DNA of 64,000 nucleotides from Proteiniborus sp. MB09-C3 (GTDB lineage Bacteria > Bacillota > Clostridia > Tissierellales > Proteiniboraceae). Below the pieces are notes generated by a model that was not told the DNA's origin, did not search any database, and saw only the letters and a list, made by a program, of their open reading frames with translations. Of this stretch, positions 29,646-38,582 are shown one piece after another (position 1 is the stretch's first letter; each line of letters starts with the position of its first letter). Made by a program: the position numbers and the translations under genes. The stretch lies in NCBI RefSeq assembly GCF_030263895.1, contig NZ_CP127161.1:434001-498000 (forward strand). The letters run 5' to 3'.

Positions 29646-31010
29646 TTATTTTTTCATTTCTGGAAAGTACTTTTGAATGTCTATCTTTCCTTCAAATCCA
29701 GGAATCACTGCCATCTCATAAAAATGCGCATTCTCACCTAAAGGCTTTGTAGCATCAATTCCCATTTTATCCGTAACTCCACGAGCAACATGTGATGCTT
29801 CCAACCCCGAACCCAATGCTCCTGGCACTATAACTACATCTTGCGAAGCCTGAACTCTAGAAGCTAATGCTAGCTCTACGCTCTTTACATCATATATATC
29901 AATATCCTCATCTACTACAACTACATGCTTAATATCATAAAACGCACCGAATGCAGCTAATATTGCAGCCTTGCCATCTCCTTCTTTTTTCTTGTTTATT
30001 GAGATAATGGCATGTAATCTGCAACCACCACCTACTGTAATGTTTACATCCTTAACATCTACCATATTTTTAACAGCAGCATATAGCTCAGCCTCTCTAA
30101 CAAGACCATTAGCGAGATGCTCCTCTCTACAAGGAAAAGCATGCTGAAATATTGGATTATTTCTATGCATAATAGTTCTAACTTCCATTACTGGATTTGG
30201 AGCTACTTCTCCATAGTAGTTCATTAATTCACCAAATGGTCCCTCTATTTCGCGTCTATTTGGAAGCAGTACACCCTCAAGAACCATTTCTGCATATGCA
30301 GGAACTTCTAAATCAACAGAATGACATTTAACAAGCTCAAGAGGTTCTCCCCTTAAAGCACTATCAACCTCGTATTTGTTAAGACCGTACTTTCTAGAAC
30401 CAATCTGAGATGCTAATAGGAAAGTAGCGTCATATCCAAGTACTACTGCACATTCTAATGGCTTATTCATCTTTTCAAACTCAGCAAATTGCTCTCGTAG
30501 TGCTGGCGAATGTCCAGATATAAGTGCATTTATAATATTCCCTTTGTGAACTTGGAACCTTCTAACAGCCATGTGTGTATAGCCTGTTTCTGGGTCCCTT
30601 ACTACAAACATACCTGCCGTTATAAAGCTTGATGCATCCTTACCATGTGAAGTAGGTACTGGCAACATTCTTTGTATATCGATATTTCTAGTAACTATAT
30701 TTTCCTTTACTGGTCCATTATCTACTAGTCTTGCAGGCTGAGGATTTGCTATAGCATCCATATACTTAAATAGCCTTTCCTCAGGCGTAGTATCAGTCAT
30801 CATATAGTAAAGCTCCCTATTTCCATAAAGGCCTCCTACTACAGGCATATCATATCCTTTGACTTTGTTGAACAATATAGGTTTTTCATTTTCAAAATAT
30901 CTTAATACAGCCCCTAATTCAAATTTAGGGTCTACAGTTACATTACAAACCTCTAATTCTCTAAACTGCTCTAGCTTTCTTAGAGTCGCCCTTAGCATTT
31001 GTTTTTCCAT
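29646..31010 (-). CDS. UbiD-family prenyl-FMN decarboxylase
   Basis: 454 aa, full-length UbiD family. The ATG is at 31010 (AAGGAGGG upstream); the longer frame overlaps that site. 'YTHMAVRRFQVHK' supplies the conserved Arg. 'EGPFGELMNYYGE' gives the Glu pair five residues apart (about 256 and 261) that, with Arg, makes the catalytic set. Such enzymes (de)carboxylate aromatic or heteroaromatic acids using prenylated FMN. In this context 4-amino-5-imidazolecarboxylate, an intermediate of clostridial xanthine fermentation, is the natural candidate substrate. This is inference. It is followed directly by the BMC shell genes. Confidence 0.9.
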   Translation of the reverse strand: MEKQMLRATLRKLEQFRELEVCNVTVDPKFELGAVLRYFENEKPILFNKVKGYDMPVVGGLYGNRELYYMMTDTTPEERLFKYMDAIANPQPARLVDNGPVKENIVTRNIDIQRMLPVPTSHGKDASSFITAGMFVVRDPETGYTHMAVRRFQVHKGNIINALISGHSPALREQFAEFEKMNKPLECAVVLGYDATFLLASQIGSRKYGLNKYEVDSALRGEPLELVKCHSVDLEVPAYAEMVLEGVLLPNRREIEGPFGELMNYYGEVAPNPVMEVRTIMHRNNPIFQHAFPCREEHLANGLVREAELYAAVKNMVDVKDVNITVGGGCRLHAIISINKKKEGDGKAAILAAFGAFYDIKHVVVVDEDIDIYDVKSVELALASRVQASQDVVIVPGALGSGLEASHVARGVTDKMGIDATKPLGENAHFYEMAVIPGFEGKIDIQKYFPEMKK

Positions 31011-31030
31011 GCTCTCCCTCCTTCCAAGTT

Positions 31031-31585
31031 TTATTCTCCCCATCTTTTGGATATGTTATGTTCTATATCAAGCTGGTCCAATACCTTGCCTACTATTGCA
31101 CCTACAATATCTCCTATACTTTCAGGATGATTATAAAATCCAGGTGTCGGAGGTAGTATTGTTACTCCTGCCTGTGCTAATTTCAGCATATTTTCTAAAT
31201 GTATAGTGCTAAGTGGGGTCTCTCTAGGAACTATTACTAGCTTCCTCTTCTCCTTTATTATAACATCTGCAGCTCTTGTTAACAAATTATCTGATATACC
31301 ATGTGCAACGGATGCCACGGTTTTCATTGAAGAAGGAATAATCACCATTGCGTCTATTTTAAATGAACCACTTGCTATTGGTGCTGCAAAATTTTTATTA
31401 TCATGATAATAAGTTGCTAATCCCTTTAATTCTTCAAGGCCTACTCCACATTCATGTTCAACTACATATTCGCCCATTGTAGTCACTACGAGATGAGTTT
31501 CTATGTTTAGCTCTTGAAGTACCTTTAAAAGCGCTACTCCATATATACCACCGCTGCCTCCAGAAATCCCAACGATTACTCTCAT
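31031..31585 (-). CDS. UbiX-family flavin prenyltransferase
   Basis: 184 aa. 'VIVGISGGSGGIYGVALLKV', 'MKTVASVAHGISDNLLTRAADV', 'LVIVPRETPLSTIHLENMLK' and 'PPTPGFYNHPES' are the UbiX blocks, including the FMN and prenyl-phosphate sites. It makes prenyl-FMN for UbiD, the next gene (20 bp). The start is ATG 31585 with GAGGAA upstream. It is probably the first gene of the BMC transcript, behind two hairpins. Confidence 0.93.
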   Translation of the reverse strand: MRVIVGISGGSGGIYGVALLKVLQELNIETHLVVTTMGEYVVEHECGVGLEELKGLATYYHDNKNFAAPIASGSFKIDAMVIIPSSMKTVASVAHGISDNLLTRAADVIIKEKRKLVIVPRETPLSTIHLENMLKLAQAGVTILPPTPGFYNHPESIGDIVGAIVGKVLDQLDIEHNISKRWGE

Positions 31586-31655
31586 ATGACATTTCCTCAC
31601 TTTCTGCTATTAGCCAAATAAAATTAGGTCATAAAACAATACTTATTATTCAGGC

Positions 31656-31697
31656 ACAAAAAGTCGTCTCTATATTTTTTAGTTGGCGACTTTTTGT
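31656..31697. terminator. hairpin between the isochorismatase gene and ubiX
   Basis: Perfect 11-bp arms ACAAAAAGTCG / CGACTTTTTGT around a 20-nt AT-rich loop. The arms bring their own T-run, so it may terminate or attenuate either strand. Confidence 0.5.
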
Positions 31698-31735
31698 ATA
31701 AATAATAATATCTTTCTTTTCACTTAATTTGTTAC

Positions 31736-31756
31736 GACTGCCCTAAGAGGGCAGTC
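31736..31756 (-). terminator. hairpin just after the isochorismatase-family gene
   Basis: 9-bp perfect arms GACTGCCCT / AGGGCAGTC with a 3-nt loop, 22 bp past the stop codon. No T-run follows on the minus strand, so termination strength is uncertain. Confidence 0.5.
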
Positions 31757-31778
31757 ATCACATTATTCTAATTTACAA

Positions 31779-32390
31779 TTATTTAACTTTATTTTCTGGA
31801 TCTCCTGCTCCTACCCATGGATCTAATCCTTTTTCAAATGCATCGATATATTCGTCTATAGTCATAACCTTTGTGAATATACTAAGATCTACTAATCCGT
31901 GTCTATGCTGTTCTTCAGTTTTTGAATGAACTCCATCACTTAATGTAATTACCTTATAAGCATTTGCTAAAGCATCTGCAGCAGTAGATCTAACACATAC
32001 GTTAGTCCATACTCCAGTAACTACTACTGTATCTATACTTTCTTCTCTTAAATATAAATCTAAATCAGTATGCCAAAAAGCACTATGTCTTCTCTTAGGG
32101 ATTATATACTCGCCCGCTTCTGGATAAAGCTCTTTAACGAAGTCTGAACCCCAAGTTCCTTTAACAGCATGTACAGGTCTTACCCTGAAGTCTGCATCTT
32201 TTTCTCTATGGGCTTCTTGAATATGCACTAATTGAACATCATCTTTTCCTTGAGCATTTCTTTCTCTTACCCATTTAAATAGTTTTTGAAGATTAGGAAT
32301 TATCTCCTCTCCTCCTGGACATCTCAACGGAGCTTTTTCTCCTATGAAATCATTTAGCATATCTATAACTAATATCGCTTGTCTTGTCAT
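31779..32390 (-). CDS. isochorismatase-family cysteine amidohydrolase
   Basis: 203 aa. The catalytic triad of the family is complete: Asp10 ('LVIDMLNDF'), Lys99 ('IIPKRRHSAF') and Cys132 ('NVCVRSTAADA'). 'GVWTNVCVRS' keeps the usual non-prolyl cis-peptide region. Relatives include N-carbamoylsarcosine amidase and ureidoacrylate hydrolase, which cleave ureido groups. Next to the cyclic amidohydrolase and in a purine locus, hydrolysis of 4-ureido-5-imidazolecarboxylate is a good guess. It is 98 bp downstream of the dihydropyrimidinase-like gene. RBS GGGAGAG precedes ATG 32390. Confidence 0.85.
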   Translation of the reverse strand: MTRQAILVIDMLNDFIGEKAPLRCPGGEEIIPNLQKLFKWVRERNAQGKDDVQLVHIQEAHREKDADFRVRPVHAVKGTWGSDFVKELYPEAGEYIIPKRRHSAFWHTDLDLYLREESIDTVVVTGVWTNVCVRSTAADALANAYKVITLSDGVHSKTEEQHRHGLVDLSIFTKVMTIDEYIDAFEKGLDPWVGAGDPENKVK

Positions 32391-32488
32391 TATATTTCTC
32401 TCCCTTTACTCTAATTTAAACGCTTTTATATTTCACCAGCTGAGGCCTATAGCCTAGTGTAGTCTTCAATTAATGACAGCCATTGTAA

Positions 32489-34087
32489 TTAATATGTTAT
32501 TGTTTTAGGTAAAACCTGTATGCTTTGTCTCTTAACAAATCTACCAAATCCAGGTTTTACTTGAATTCCCCTAATATCTCTTACATGCTTATCTATTACT
32601 TCTGGGTGTTCTTTTCTATAGCTTCTTTCGTATTCAGCACTGTACAAGTTAGGGAATTTCTCAAATATTTCTGCATATCTTTCTCTAACTCCTTCTGGGT
32701 ACTCATGAACTATTCTTTGTAGTTCTTCATCTGTTAGTAATGTTAGTACACTTTCATCTACATCTTTATATACTAAATGCCCACGAACTATAGTCTTTAC
32801 TACTCTTCCTTTTAGCTCCATTCCCTCAAGTGGAGTGTATCCGCACATTGAAGCTTGTTTCTTAGGATCTATAACCCATCTCTTATCAAGGTCTATAATA
32901 GTAAAGTCAGCATCTGAACCTATGTGTAGCGCACCCTTCTTTGGATATAAGCCGTAGTGTTTTGCAGCATTAGTTGATAAAATGTCCACTAACTTGCTTA
33001 GTGTAATTCTGCCTTTATTGTATCCTTCACTTACTATTACGGGCACCATTGTTTCAACACCTGGTATTCCTGGAAATGCTGTCCAAATATTCAGTCCTTC
33101 TTTTATCTTTTCACTTTCTAATTCATAAGGAGCATGGTCTGTAGCTATGAAATCTATACTGCCGTTCCTAATTCCTTCCCATTGCTCTTCGTTATCTCTT
33201 TTAGTTCTTAATGGCGGAGCAATTTTTGCATTTGCACCATGTATAGTCATAGATTCTTGATAATTTAATGTTAAATAATGAGGACAAGATTCTGAAGTTA
33301 CATTTAAACCTTTCTTTTTAGCTTCTCCTACTAATTTAGCACCGATTCCAGTGCTCATATGAACTATGTGAAGTCTAGCACCTGAAGCTTCTGCAAAGCT
33401 AATACCTAGTTCTATAGCAACTTTCTCTGCTAATTCCATTCTTGCTTCTGCCCAAGCTGGACCATCCATACGTCCTTCTTTTTGGAACTCCTTAACATAG
33501 TAATCGCACATAGCAAAGTTTTCAGCGTGTATTCCTATTGGGAGACCTGTTTTAGCAACAGCTCTAAATGCTTCATACATTTCTGGGTCAGTAACTCTTG
33601 GATAAGTTGGAACTGACGGAGTCATATATACTTTAAAAGCAACTACTCCGTAATCTGCTTGTTCTTGGACATTGTGTAGCCATCCTTCTCTAACATCTTC
33701 CCCAGTAACTCCGCCCCACATAGCAAAGTCTACTACAGCCTGTGGCTGGCATACATCGATTTTCAGTTTTAATTCATCAACACTTCTAGCTGATGGAACT
33801 GAACAGCATGGCATATCTATGATTGTAGTTACTCCACCAGCAGCTGCTGCTGCTGTACCTGTTAAGAAATTTTCTCTATGAGGGAAACCTTGATACATGA
33901 AATGTGTATGTGAATCAATACATCCCGGTAAGGTTAAATGTCCCCCTGCATCTATAGTATCTTTAGCTTCTACTCCTTCAATACAGTCTGTAAAGCCTAC
34001 TATTTTTTCATCTTTAACTAAAATATTAGTTAATGCAGTATTATCTCCTTGAGGGATTCTAGCATTTTTAAGAATCAAATCATACAT
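32489..34087 (-). CDS. dihydropyrimidinase/allantoinase-type cyclic amidohydrolase
   Basis: 532 aa, somewhat longer than the usual 450-500. All binuclear-metal residues are present: HxH at 60/62 ('CIDSHTHFM'), the carbamylated Lys152 ('VAFKVYM'), His187 ('GIHAEN'), His243 ('HIVHMS') and Asp317 ('IATDHAPY'). The family opens cyclic ureides. Opening of the pyrimidine ring of xanthine (xanthine amidohydrolase) would be the first BMC-linked step; dihydropyrimidine or hydantoin remain alternatives. The C-terminal extension of about 70 residues (from 'DEELQRIVHEYPEG') is unusual. RBS AAGGAGG precedes ATG 34087. Confidence 0.87.
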   Translation of the reverse strand: MYDLILKNARIPQGDNTALTNILVKDEKIVGFTDCIEGVEAKDTIDAGGHLTLPGCIDSHTHFMYQGFPHRENFLTGTAAAAAGGVTTIIDMPCCSVPSARSVDELKLKIDVCQPQAVVDFAMWGGVTGEDVREGWLHNVQEQADYGVVAFKVYMTPSVPTYPRVTDPEMYEAFRAVAKTGLPIGIHAENFAMCDYYVKEFQKEGRMDGPAWAEARMELAEKVAIELGISFAEASGARLHIVHMSTGIGAKLVGEAKKKGLNVTSESCPHYLTLNYQESMTIHGANAKIAPPLRTKRDNEEQWEGIRNGSIDFIATDHAPYELESEKIKEGLNIWTAFPGIPGVETMVPVIVSEGYNKGRITLSKLVDILSTNAAKHYGLYPKKGALHIGSDADFTIIDLDKRWVIDPKKQASMCGYTPLEGMELKGRVVKTIVRGHLVYKDVDESVLTLLTDEELQRIVHEYPEGVRERYAEIFEKFPNLYSAEYERSYRKEHPEVIDKHVRDIRGIQVKPGFGRFVKRQSIQVLPKTITY

Positions 34088-34185
34088 TTCTATTTCCTCC
34101 TTCTTTTTTGTAATGAATTAGGAAAGCTCTACCCTATAACCTTTATAATCAAGAGCCTTCCTTAATGAATTTTAAGCAGATTGCC

Positions 34186-34214
34186 GAAATCTTTGATTTC
34201 GTGCAAGTCGCTTA
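34186..34214. other. stable hairpin in the fhs-hydantoinase spacer
   Basis: TTGCCGAAATCTTTGATTTCGTGCAA folds into a stem with 7 perfect central pairs (CGAAATC/GATTTCG) around a TTT loop. There is no gene in 34088-34366. The role of this hairpin is unknown. Confidence 0.45.
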
Positions 34215-34314
34215 TTCAGTGGCTCAAGAAAAGCTTCTTTAATTTTAATTGCTTCAATTGGAAGACGTTATTAAGATTTACCAAATGTTAGCGTTTTCTT
34301 TGTTAACTTCAACA

Positions 34315-34342
34315 AACTGGAGAGGAACCTCCCCTCCAAGTC
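34315..34342 (-). terminator. hairpin after formate-THF ligase gene
   Basis: On the minus strand ACTTGGAGGGGAGGTTCCTC folds back with CTCTCCAGTTT (GGAG/CTCC core). It lies 25 bp beyond the stop. The T-tract is short (TTTGTT). Confidence 0.5.
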
Positions 34343-34366
34343 TGTTAGATTACATATATACTATTT

Positions 34367-36037
34367 TTAGAACAAACCAACAATAGTACCATCTGGAAGT
34401 ATATCCATTTTGTTTGCTGCTGGTACTTTTGGTAGTCCTGGCATTGTCATTACTTCTCCTGTTAGGGCTACTATGAAGCCTGCTCCTGCTGATAGTCTTA
34501 GCTCTCTTACTGTTATTGTAAAGCCTGTTGGTCTTCCTAGTAGTGTTGCATCGTCTGATAGGGAGTATTGTGTTTTTGCCATACATATTGGCATCTTGTC
34601 TAACCCTAGTCCTTCTAATGTCTTTGCCATTTTTTCTGCGCCTTTTGTAAATGCTACTCCGTCTGCTCCGTATACTTCTTTTGCTATTTTTTCTATCTTT
34701 TCTTTTATTGTTTGGTCTACTTCGTATAGTAGCTTGAAGTTGGATTGTTTGTTTTCTACTACTTCTATTACTTTCTTTGCTAGTTCTATTCCTCCTTCTC
34801 CTCCTTTTGCCCATACGTCTGATATTGCTACTTCTGCTCCTAGTGCTTTTACTTTTTCAAATACTAAGTCTACTTCTGCTTGGGTGTCTGTCGGGAATTT
34901 GTTTATTGCTACTATTGATGGTACTCCAAATTTTGCTACGTTTTCTATATGCTTTTCTAGGTTTTCTATGCCTTTTTCTAGGGCTTTTAGGTTTTCTGTT
35001 CCTAGGTCTGCTTTTGCTACTCCTCCATGCATTTTTAATGCTCTTACTGTTGCTACTATTACTGCTGCTGCTGGTTTTAGTCCTGCGAATCTACATTTTA
35101 TATCAAAGAATTTTTCTGCTCCTAGGTCTGCTCCGAAGCCTGCTTCTGTTATTGCGTAGTCTCCTAGTTTCATGGCCATTTTTGTTGCTAGTATGCTGTT
35201 ACAGCCGTGTGCTATATTTGCAAATGGTCCTCCGTGAATTAGTGCTGGTGTGTTTTCTAGTGTTTGGACTAGGTTTGGTTTTATTGCGTCTTTTAGTATT
35301 AAAGCTAGTGCTCCTGTTGCTTCTAGGTCTTTTGCTCTTACTGGGTTTCCTTCTAGGTTGTATGCTACTACCATGTTGCCTAGTCTTTCTTTTAGATCTT
35401 CTAGGTCGTTTGATAGACATAGTATTGCCATTATTTCTGAGGCTACTGTTATGTCAAATCCATCTTGTCTTGGGACTCCGTCTGTTCTTCCTCCTAGACC
35501 GATTACTATGTTTCTTAGTGCTCGGTCGTTCATGTCTACTACTCTTTTCCATGCTATTTTTCTTGTGTCTATGTTTAATGCATTTCCTTGATGTATGTGA
35601 TTGTCTAGTAGAGCTGCTAGTAGGCTGTGAGCTGATGTGATTGCATGGAAGTCTCCTGTAAAGTGTAGGTTTATGTCTTCCATTGGTACTACTTGTGCGT
35701 AGCCTCCGCCTGCTGCTCCTCCTTTTACTCCGAAGGATGGTCCTAGGGACGGTTCTCTTAGGGCTGTTATTGTTTTTTTGCCTAGTTTGTTTAGTCCCAT
35801 GCTTAATCCTATGTTTGTTGTTGTTTTTCCTTCTCCTGCTGGTGTTGGGTTTATTGCTGTTACTAGTATTAATTTTCCGTCTGGTTTGTCTTTTAGTCTT
35901 TCGAATACGCTTAGGGATATTTTTGCTTTGTATTTTCCGTAATGCTCTAGTTCTTCATCTTGTATGCCTATTTGTTCTGCTATTTCTGATATGGGTTTCA
36001 TTTTTGCTTCTTGTGCTATTTGTACGTCTGTTTTCAC
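34367..36037 (-). CDS. fhs: formate-tetrahydrofolate ligase
   Basis: 556 aa. The P-loop '[20 protein letters not shown]' is at about residues 65-84, followed by '[21 protein letters not shown]' and '[12 protein letters not shown]'. The C-terminal '[11 protein letters not shown]' is typical. It interconverts formate, ATP and THF with 10-formyl-THF. In purine fermentation it runs in reverse to make ATP. The GTG start at 36037 has GGAGGAG eight bases upstream. The codons are almost all A- or C-ending except the last dozen, unlike the neighbouring genes; see the finding. It lies 64 bp after ftcD in one operon. Confidence 0.97.
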   Translation of the reverse strand: MKTDVQIAQEAKMKPISEIAEQIGIQDEELEHYGKYKAKISLSVFERLKDKPDGKLILVTAINPTPAGEGKTTTNIGLSMGLNKLGKKTITALREPSLGPSFGVKGGAAGGGYAQVVPMEDINLHFTGDFHAITSAHSLLAALLDNHIHQGNALNIDTRKIAWKRVVDMNDRALRNIVIGLGGRTDGVPRQDGFDITVASEIMAILCLSNDLEDLKERLGNMVVAYNLEGNPVRAKDLEATGALALILKDAIKPNLVQTLENTPALIHGGPFANIAHGCNSILATKMAMKLGDYAITEAGFGADLGAEKFFDIKCRFAGLKPAAAVIVATVRALKMHGGVAKADLGTENLKALEKGIENLEKHIENVAKFGVPSIVAINKFPTDTQAEVDLVFEKVKALGAEVAISDVWAKGGEGGIELAKKVIEVVENKQSNFKLLYEVDQTIKEKIEKIAKEVYGADGVAFTKGAEKMAKTLEGLGLDKMPICMAKTQYSLSDDATLLGRPTGFTITVRELRLSAGAGFIVALTGEVMTMPGLPKVPAANKMDILPDGTIVGLF

Positions 36038-36101
36038 TAAGTATTCTCCTCCTCAGGTTTTATTGTTTTTTTATTTTTTCCTATGGCTGGCTATTCTTAG
36101 T

Positions 36102-37046
36102 TTATTCCATTAGGTGTGTTTCTAGTATTTGACTTCTTCTGAAGCCTTCTAGTCCTATATAGTATTCTAGTGAATTTATTAAGTATTCCATTTTTACTGG
36201 TCCTACTAGTTCTGAGCCTGTTACTGGGATTCCGTATCTTTTAGCTTCTTGTTTTACTAGTTCGTATACTCTATATATTGGAGTGTTTACACAGTCAAAC
36301 ATGTTTACTGATACTACTACTCCTTCTCTTTCTGGGAATTTGATTCCTACTGCTCTTGTTGTTGAGAATCCTCCGCTTGGTCCTCTTACTGCTTTTGCTA
36401 TTTTCTTTGCTATTTCTAGATTTTCTGTTGCTAGGAATACGTTGTATGCTGTTAGTCCTTCTGCTTCTGCGCTTACTATTGTTGCTCCTGCTGTGCTTGA
36501 TAGTAAGCCGTCTTTACTTAGGTCTGGTTTTCTTGATTCGTATTCTGCTGTTCTTTCTTTATCGTCTTTTGCTTCTATTAATAGTGCTTTTAGTCCTTCG
36601 TATTGTCCTTTTCTTATGAATGCTAATGCTCTTTTTTCTTCTGTTCTTGCGTTTTCTGCTGCGAAGAATATTGGCACTCCTGTTTTTTTATGTAGTTCTT
36701 CACCTATTTCTTCTGCTAGCTTTACGCATTCTTCTACTGTTATATTTTTAAATGGGAATAACGGAATTGTATCTTGTGCTCCTATTCTTGGATGTGTGCC
36801 TTTTTGTTCTTCCATGTTGATTAGTTCTATGGATTTTGCTGCCATATTAAGTAATGCTGTCTTCAGTGGTGATGGTTCTCCTATTATTGTAACTACTGTT
36901 CTGTTAAAGTCATGCTCTGGCTCATAGCTTACAAGCTTCACACCTTCTACTTTTCTTACCTCTTCTACTATTGCTTCTATTACATCTTTTCTTCTACCAT
37001 CACTAAAATTAGGTACTGCTAAAATATACTGTTTTTCTAAAGACAT
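36102..37046 (-). CDS. ftcD: glutamate/glycine formiminotransferase (FtcD N-terminal type)
   Basis: 314 aa, a stand-alone formiminotransferase. 'CVPNFSDGRR'-type start (here 'AVPNFSDGRRKDVIEAI'), 'HPRIGAQDTIPLFPFKN' (catalytic His region) and 'GPSGGFSTTRAVGIKFPERE' are diagnostic. It moves the formimino group to THF. In a purine fermenter formiminoglycine is the expected donor rather than formiminoglutamate. The cyclodeaminase is a separate gene (40581). The first ~60 codons use ordinary codons; the rest switch to strong A/C-ending bias continuous with fhs. Confidence 0.93.
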   Translation of the reverse strand: MSLEKQYILAVPNFSDGRRKDVIEAIVEEVRKVEGVKLVSYEPEHDFNRTVVTIIGEPSPLKTALLNMAAKSIELINMEEQKGTHPRIGAQDTIPLFPFKNITVEECVKLAEEIGEELHKKTGVPIFFAAENARTEEKRALAFIRKGQYEGLKALLIEAKDDKERTAEYESRKPDLSKDGLLSSTAGATIVSAEAEGLTAYNVFLATENLEIAKKIAKAVRGPSGGFSTTRAVGIKFPEREGVVVSVNMFDCVNTPIYRVYELVKQEAKRYGIPVTGSELVGPVKMEYLINSLEYYIGLEGFRRSQILETHLME

Positions 37047-37272
37047 TTGTTAGCCTCCTTTTCTATTTTAAAGTACTTTACAAGCATTTTTATGTTGTTT
37101 TTTCTCTAAATACAGCATTTAATATGCTTTAAGATTATAATACCATAAATAAGGCTCATTTACCTTTGTAATTTTTATATAAATCATAGAAGTTTCCGTA
37201 AGATTTTTAGCACCCTGTTTTGTATATCTTCTATAATGCTCTATTTTAAAATATTATCCTCTAAAAAAGTCT

Positions 37273-37367
37273 TGCAGCACAAATTTATTAGTTCGCTACC
37301 CTTCATAAATTTGGTCCTAATGGACACTCCTGTCATAAACTTTCCGAAAATTGAGTTAAGTCAAAAA
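37273..37367 (+). repeat. dispersed hairpin repeat, copy A (internally deleted)
   Basis: Contains GCACAAATTTATTAGTTCGC, then the block CATAAATTTGGTCCTAATGG shared with copies B and C. The centre, including one hairpin arm, is missing, and only a decayed distal arm remains (GAGTTAAGTCAAAA). It lies in the 800-bp gap between ftcD and the cyclase gene. The rest of that gap (37047-37764) holds no gene I can support. Confidence 0.75.
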
Positions 37368-37764
37368 TTAATTTATATAGTTAAGATTTCCTTTTTTATT
37401 GCTATTTTCAACCTCACACTTTCTTTTGAAATAAAATCAGAATTAGATATTTGTAAATACTTTATGAATGAATTTTTTTGATTAAATAGTATAATGATAT
37501 TCAATAGCCAAATTAAATAAATGACTTTGCCAAATAAACAAGTCAATATATTATGTTATAATATTGCCAAGGATTAAAGACTTCCAAAATATTATGTGCC
37601 AATTTTCAATATTAGATACAAGTATTTTGTTTATTCTTCTACCCCTTATTTAGTCAAAATATCTCATTGAATGTTTATTTTTATTGGTGGAAAATAGTAT
37701 AAGTATGGATTTTTTAAGAAAGGCTTTTATATCGAAATATTAATACATTAAGGAAGCGTTTTGA

Positions 37765-37822
37765 AACCCATTTTCAAGGAAGGTTTACATTAAGTTAATC
37801 TAGGAATTTCCTAAAATGGGTT
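37765..37822. promoter_or_regulatory. nested inverted repeats in the leader of the cyclase-family gene
   Basis: Outer 10-bp perfect arms AACCCATTTT / AAAATGGGTT enclose AGGAA/TTCCT. The inner right side includes the 13-bp palindrome TAGGAATTTCCTA (37801-37813). The structure ends 30 bp before ATG 37852. It could be a leader RNA structure or operators, possibly for the divergent-side PucR regulator. Confidence 0.5.
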
Positions 37823-37851
37823 ATAAATTAAAATATGAAAGGAGTATTAAA

Positions 37852-38547
37852 ATGGGTTTAAAGCTAATTGATTTGACTCAAGACATTTACGAAGGAATGC
37901 CTCTGTTTGGAATCCATCAGAAAACATTTATTATGACAAATCAAACTCATGAGCAAAACCAAAAAGCTACTGGAAGTCCAACATTAGGATTTTATGCTAG
38001 AAATCTTCTCATGAGTGAACACTGTGGAACTCATAGTGATGCTGTCATAGAGTATAAGCCCGGAGGAGCAGATATTATTGAGATGCCTATAGATTACTTC
38101 TGGGGCAGTGCTATTTGTGTAGACCTAAGCCACATAAGATATCCTAACTATATAGAAGTAAAAGATTTAGAAAAGGCCTTAGCTAAATCTGGACAGACAA
38201 TAGAAAAGGGAGATATATTCCTTATGTATACTGGCCTATACAACAGAAGCTACGGTACTCCAGATTATGAAAATTATTATACTGGCTTAAGCTATGAAGC
38301 GGCAAAATGGCTTGCGGAAAAAGGAGTAGTAAATATAGGAGTGGATTCACCAGCCATAGATCAAACACCAGACGATTTAACCTTTGCTGGACATTTAGTA
38401 TGTGGAGAATATAATATAACTAATACTGAAAATCTTTGTAACTTGGATAAAGTAGTTAATAAACGTTTCTTATACTTTGGGCTTCCCCTAAGAATACGTG
38501 GAGGTACAGGCTCTCCTATAAGAGCAGTTGCACTATTAGAAGAATAG
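37852..38547 (+). CDS. cyclase-family metal-dependent hydrolase
   Basis: 231 aa from ATG 37852 (GAAAGGAG upstream; the frame opens 12 codons earlier without an RBS). 'LIDLTQDIYEGMPLFG' and 'EHCGTHSDAVIEY' are family features. The latter is the HxGTHxDxP metal motif with Ala in place of Pro. 'GVDSPAIDQ' and 'GHLVCGEYNITNTENLCNL' also match. Relatives (KynB, isatin hydrolase) hydrolyse amide bonds, often cyclic. In this context 4-imidazolonase (imidazolone to formiminoglycine) is a testable proposal. It is the only plus-strand gene inside the purine region and converges with pucR. Confidence 0.8.
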   Translation: MGLKLIDLTQDIYEGMPLFGIHQKTFIMTNQTHEQNQKATGSPTLGFYARNLLMSEHCGTHSDAVIEYKPGGADIIEMPIDYFWGSAICVDLSHIRYPNYIEVKDLEKALAKSGQTIEKGDIFLMYTGLYNRSYGTPDYENYYTGLSYEAAKWLAEKGVVNIGVDSPAIDQTPDDLTFAGHLVCGEYNITNTENLCNLDKVVNKRFLYFGLPLRIRGGTGSPIRAVALLEE

Positions 38548-38551
38548 ATCG

Positions 38552-38582
38552 AAGCGGCTATTTTTAGCCGCTTTATTTTTTT
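38552..38582 (+). terminator. intrinsic terminator of the cyclase-family gene
   Basis: 9-bp arms AAGCGGCTA / TAGCCGCTT with a TTTT loop, then TATTTTTTT. It overlaps the 3' end of the converging pucR gene. Confidence 0.9.

Noticed and set aside
31621-31640. Tail of the dispersed repeat (TTAGGTCATAAAA) before ubiX
   Set aside because: A 13-base match without the rest of the element is within chance for this composition.
34410-36132. Long plus-strand ORFs (up to 287 codons) opposite fhs and ftcD
   Set aside because: They are Leu/Ser-rich shadows caused by the near absence of T-ending codons in the real genes, which removes antisense stop codons.
37047-37500. Small plus-strand ORF at 37236-37481
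   Set aside because: It runs through repeat copy A, has no ribosome binding site and no recognisable protein.
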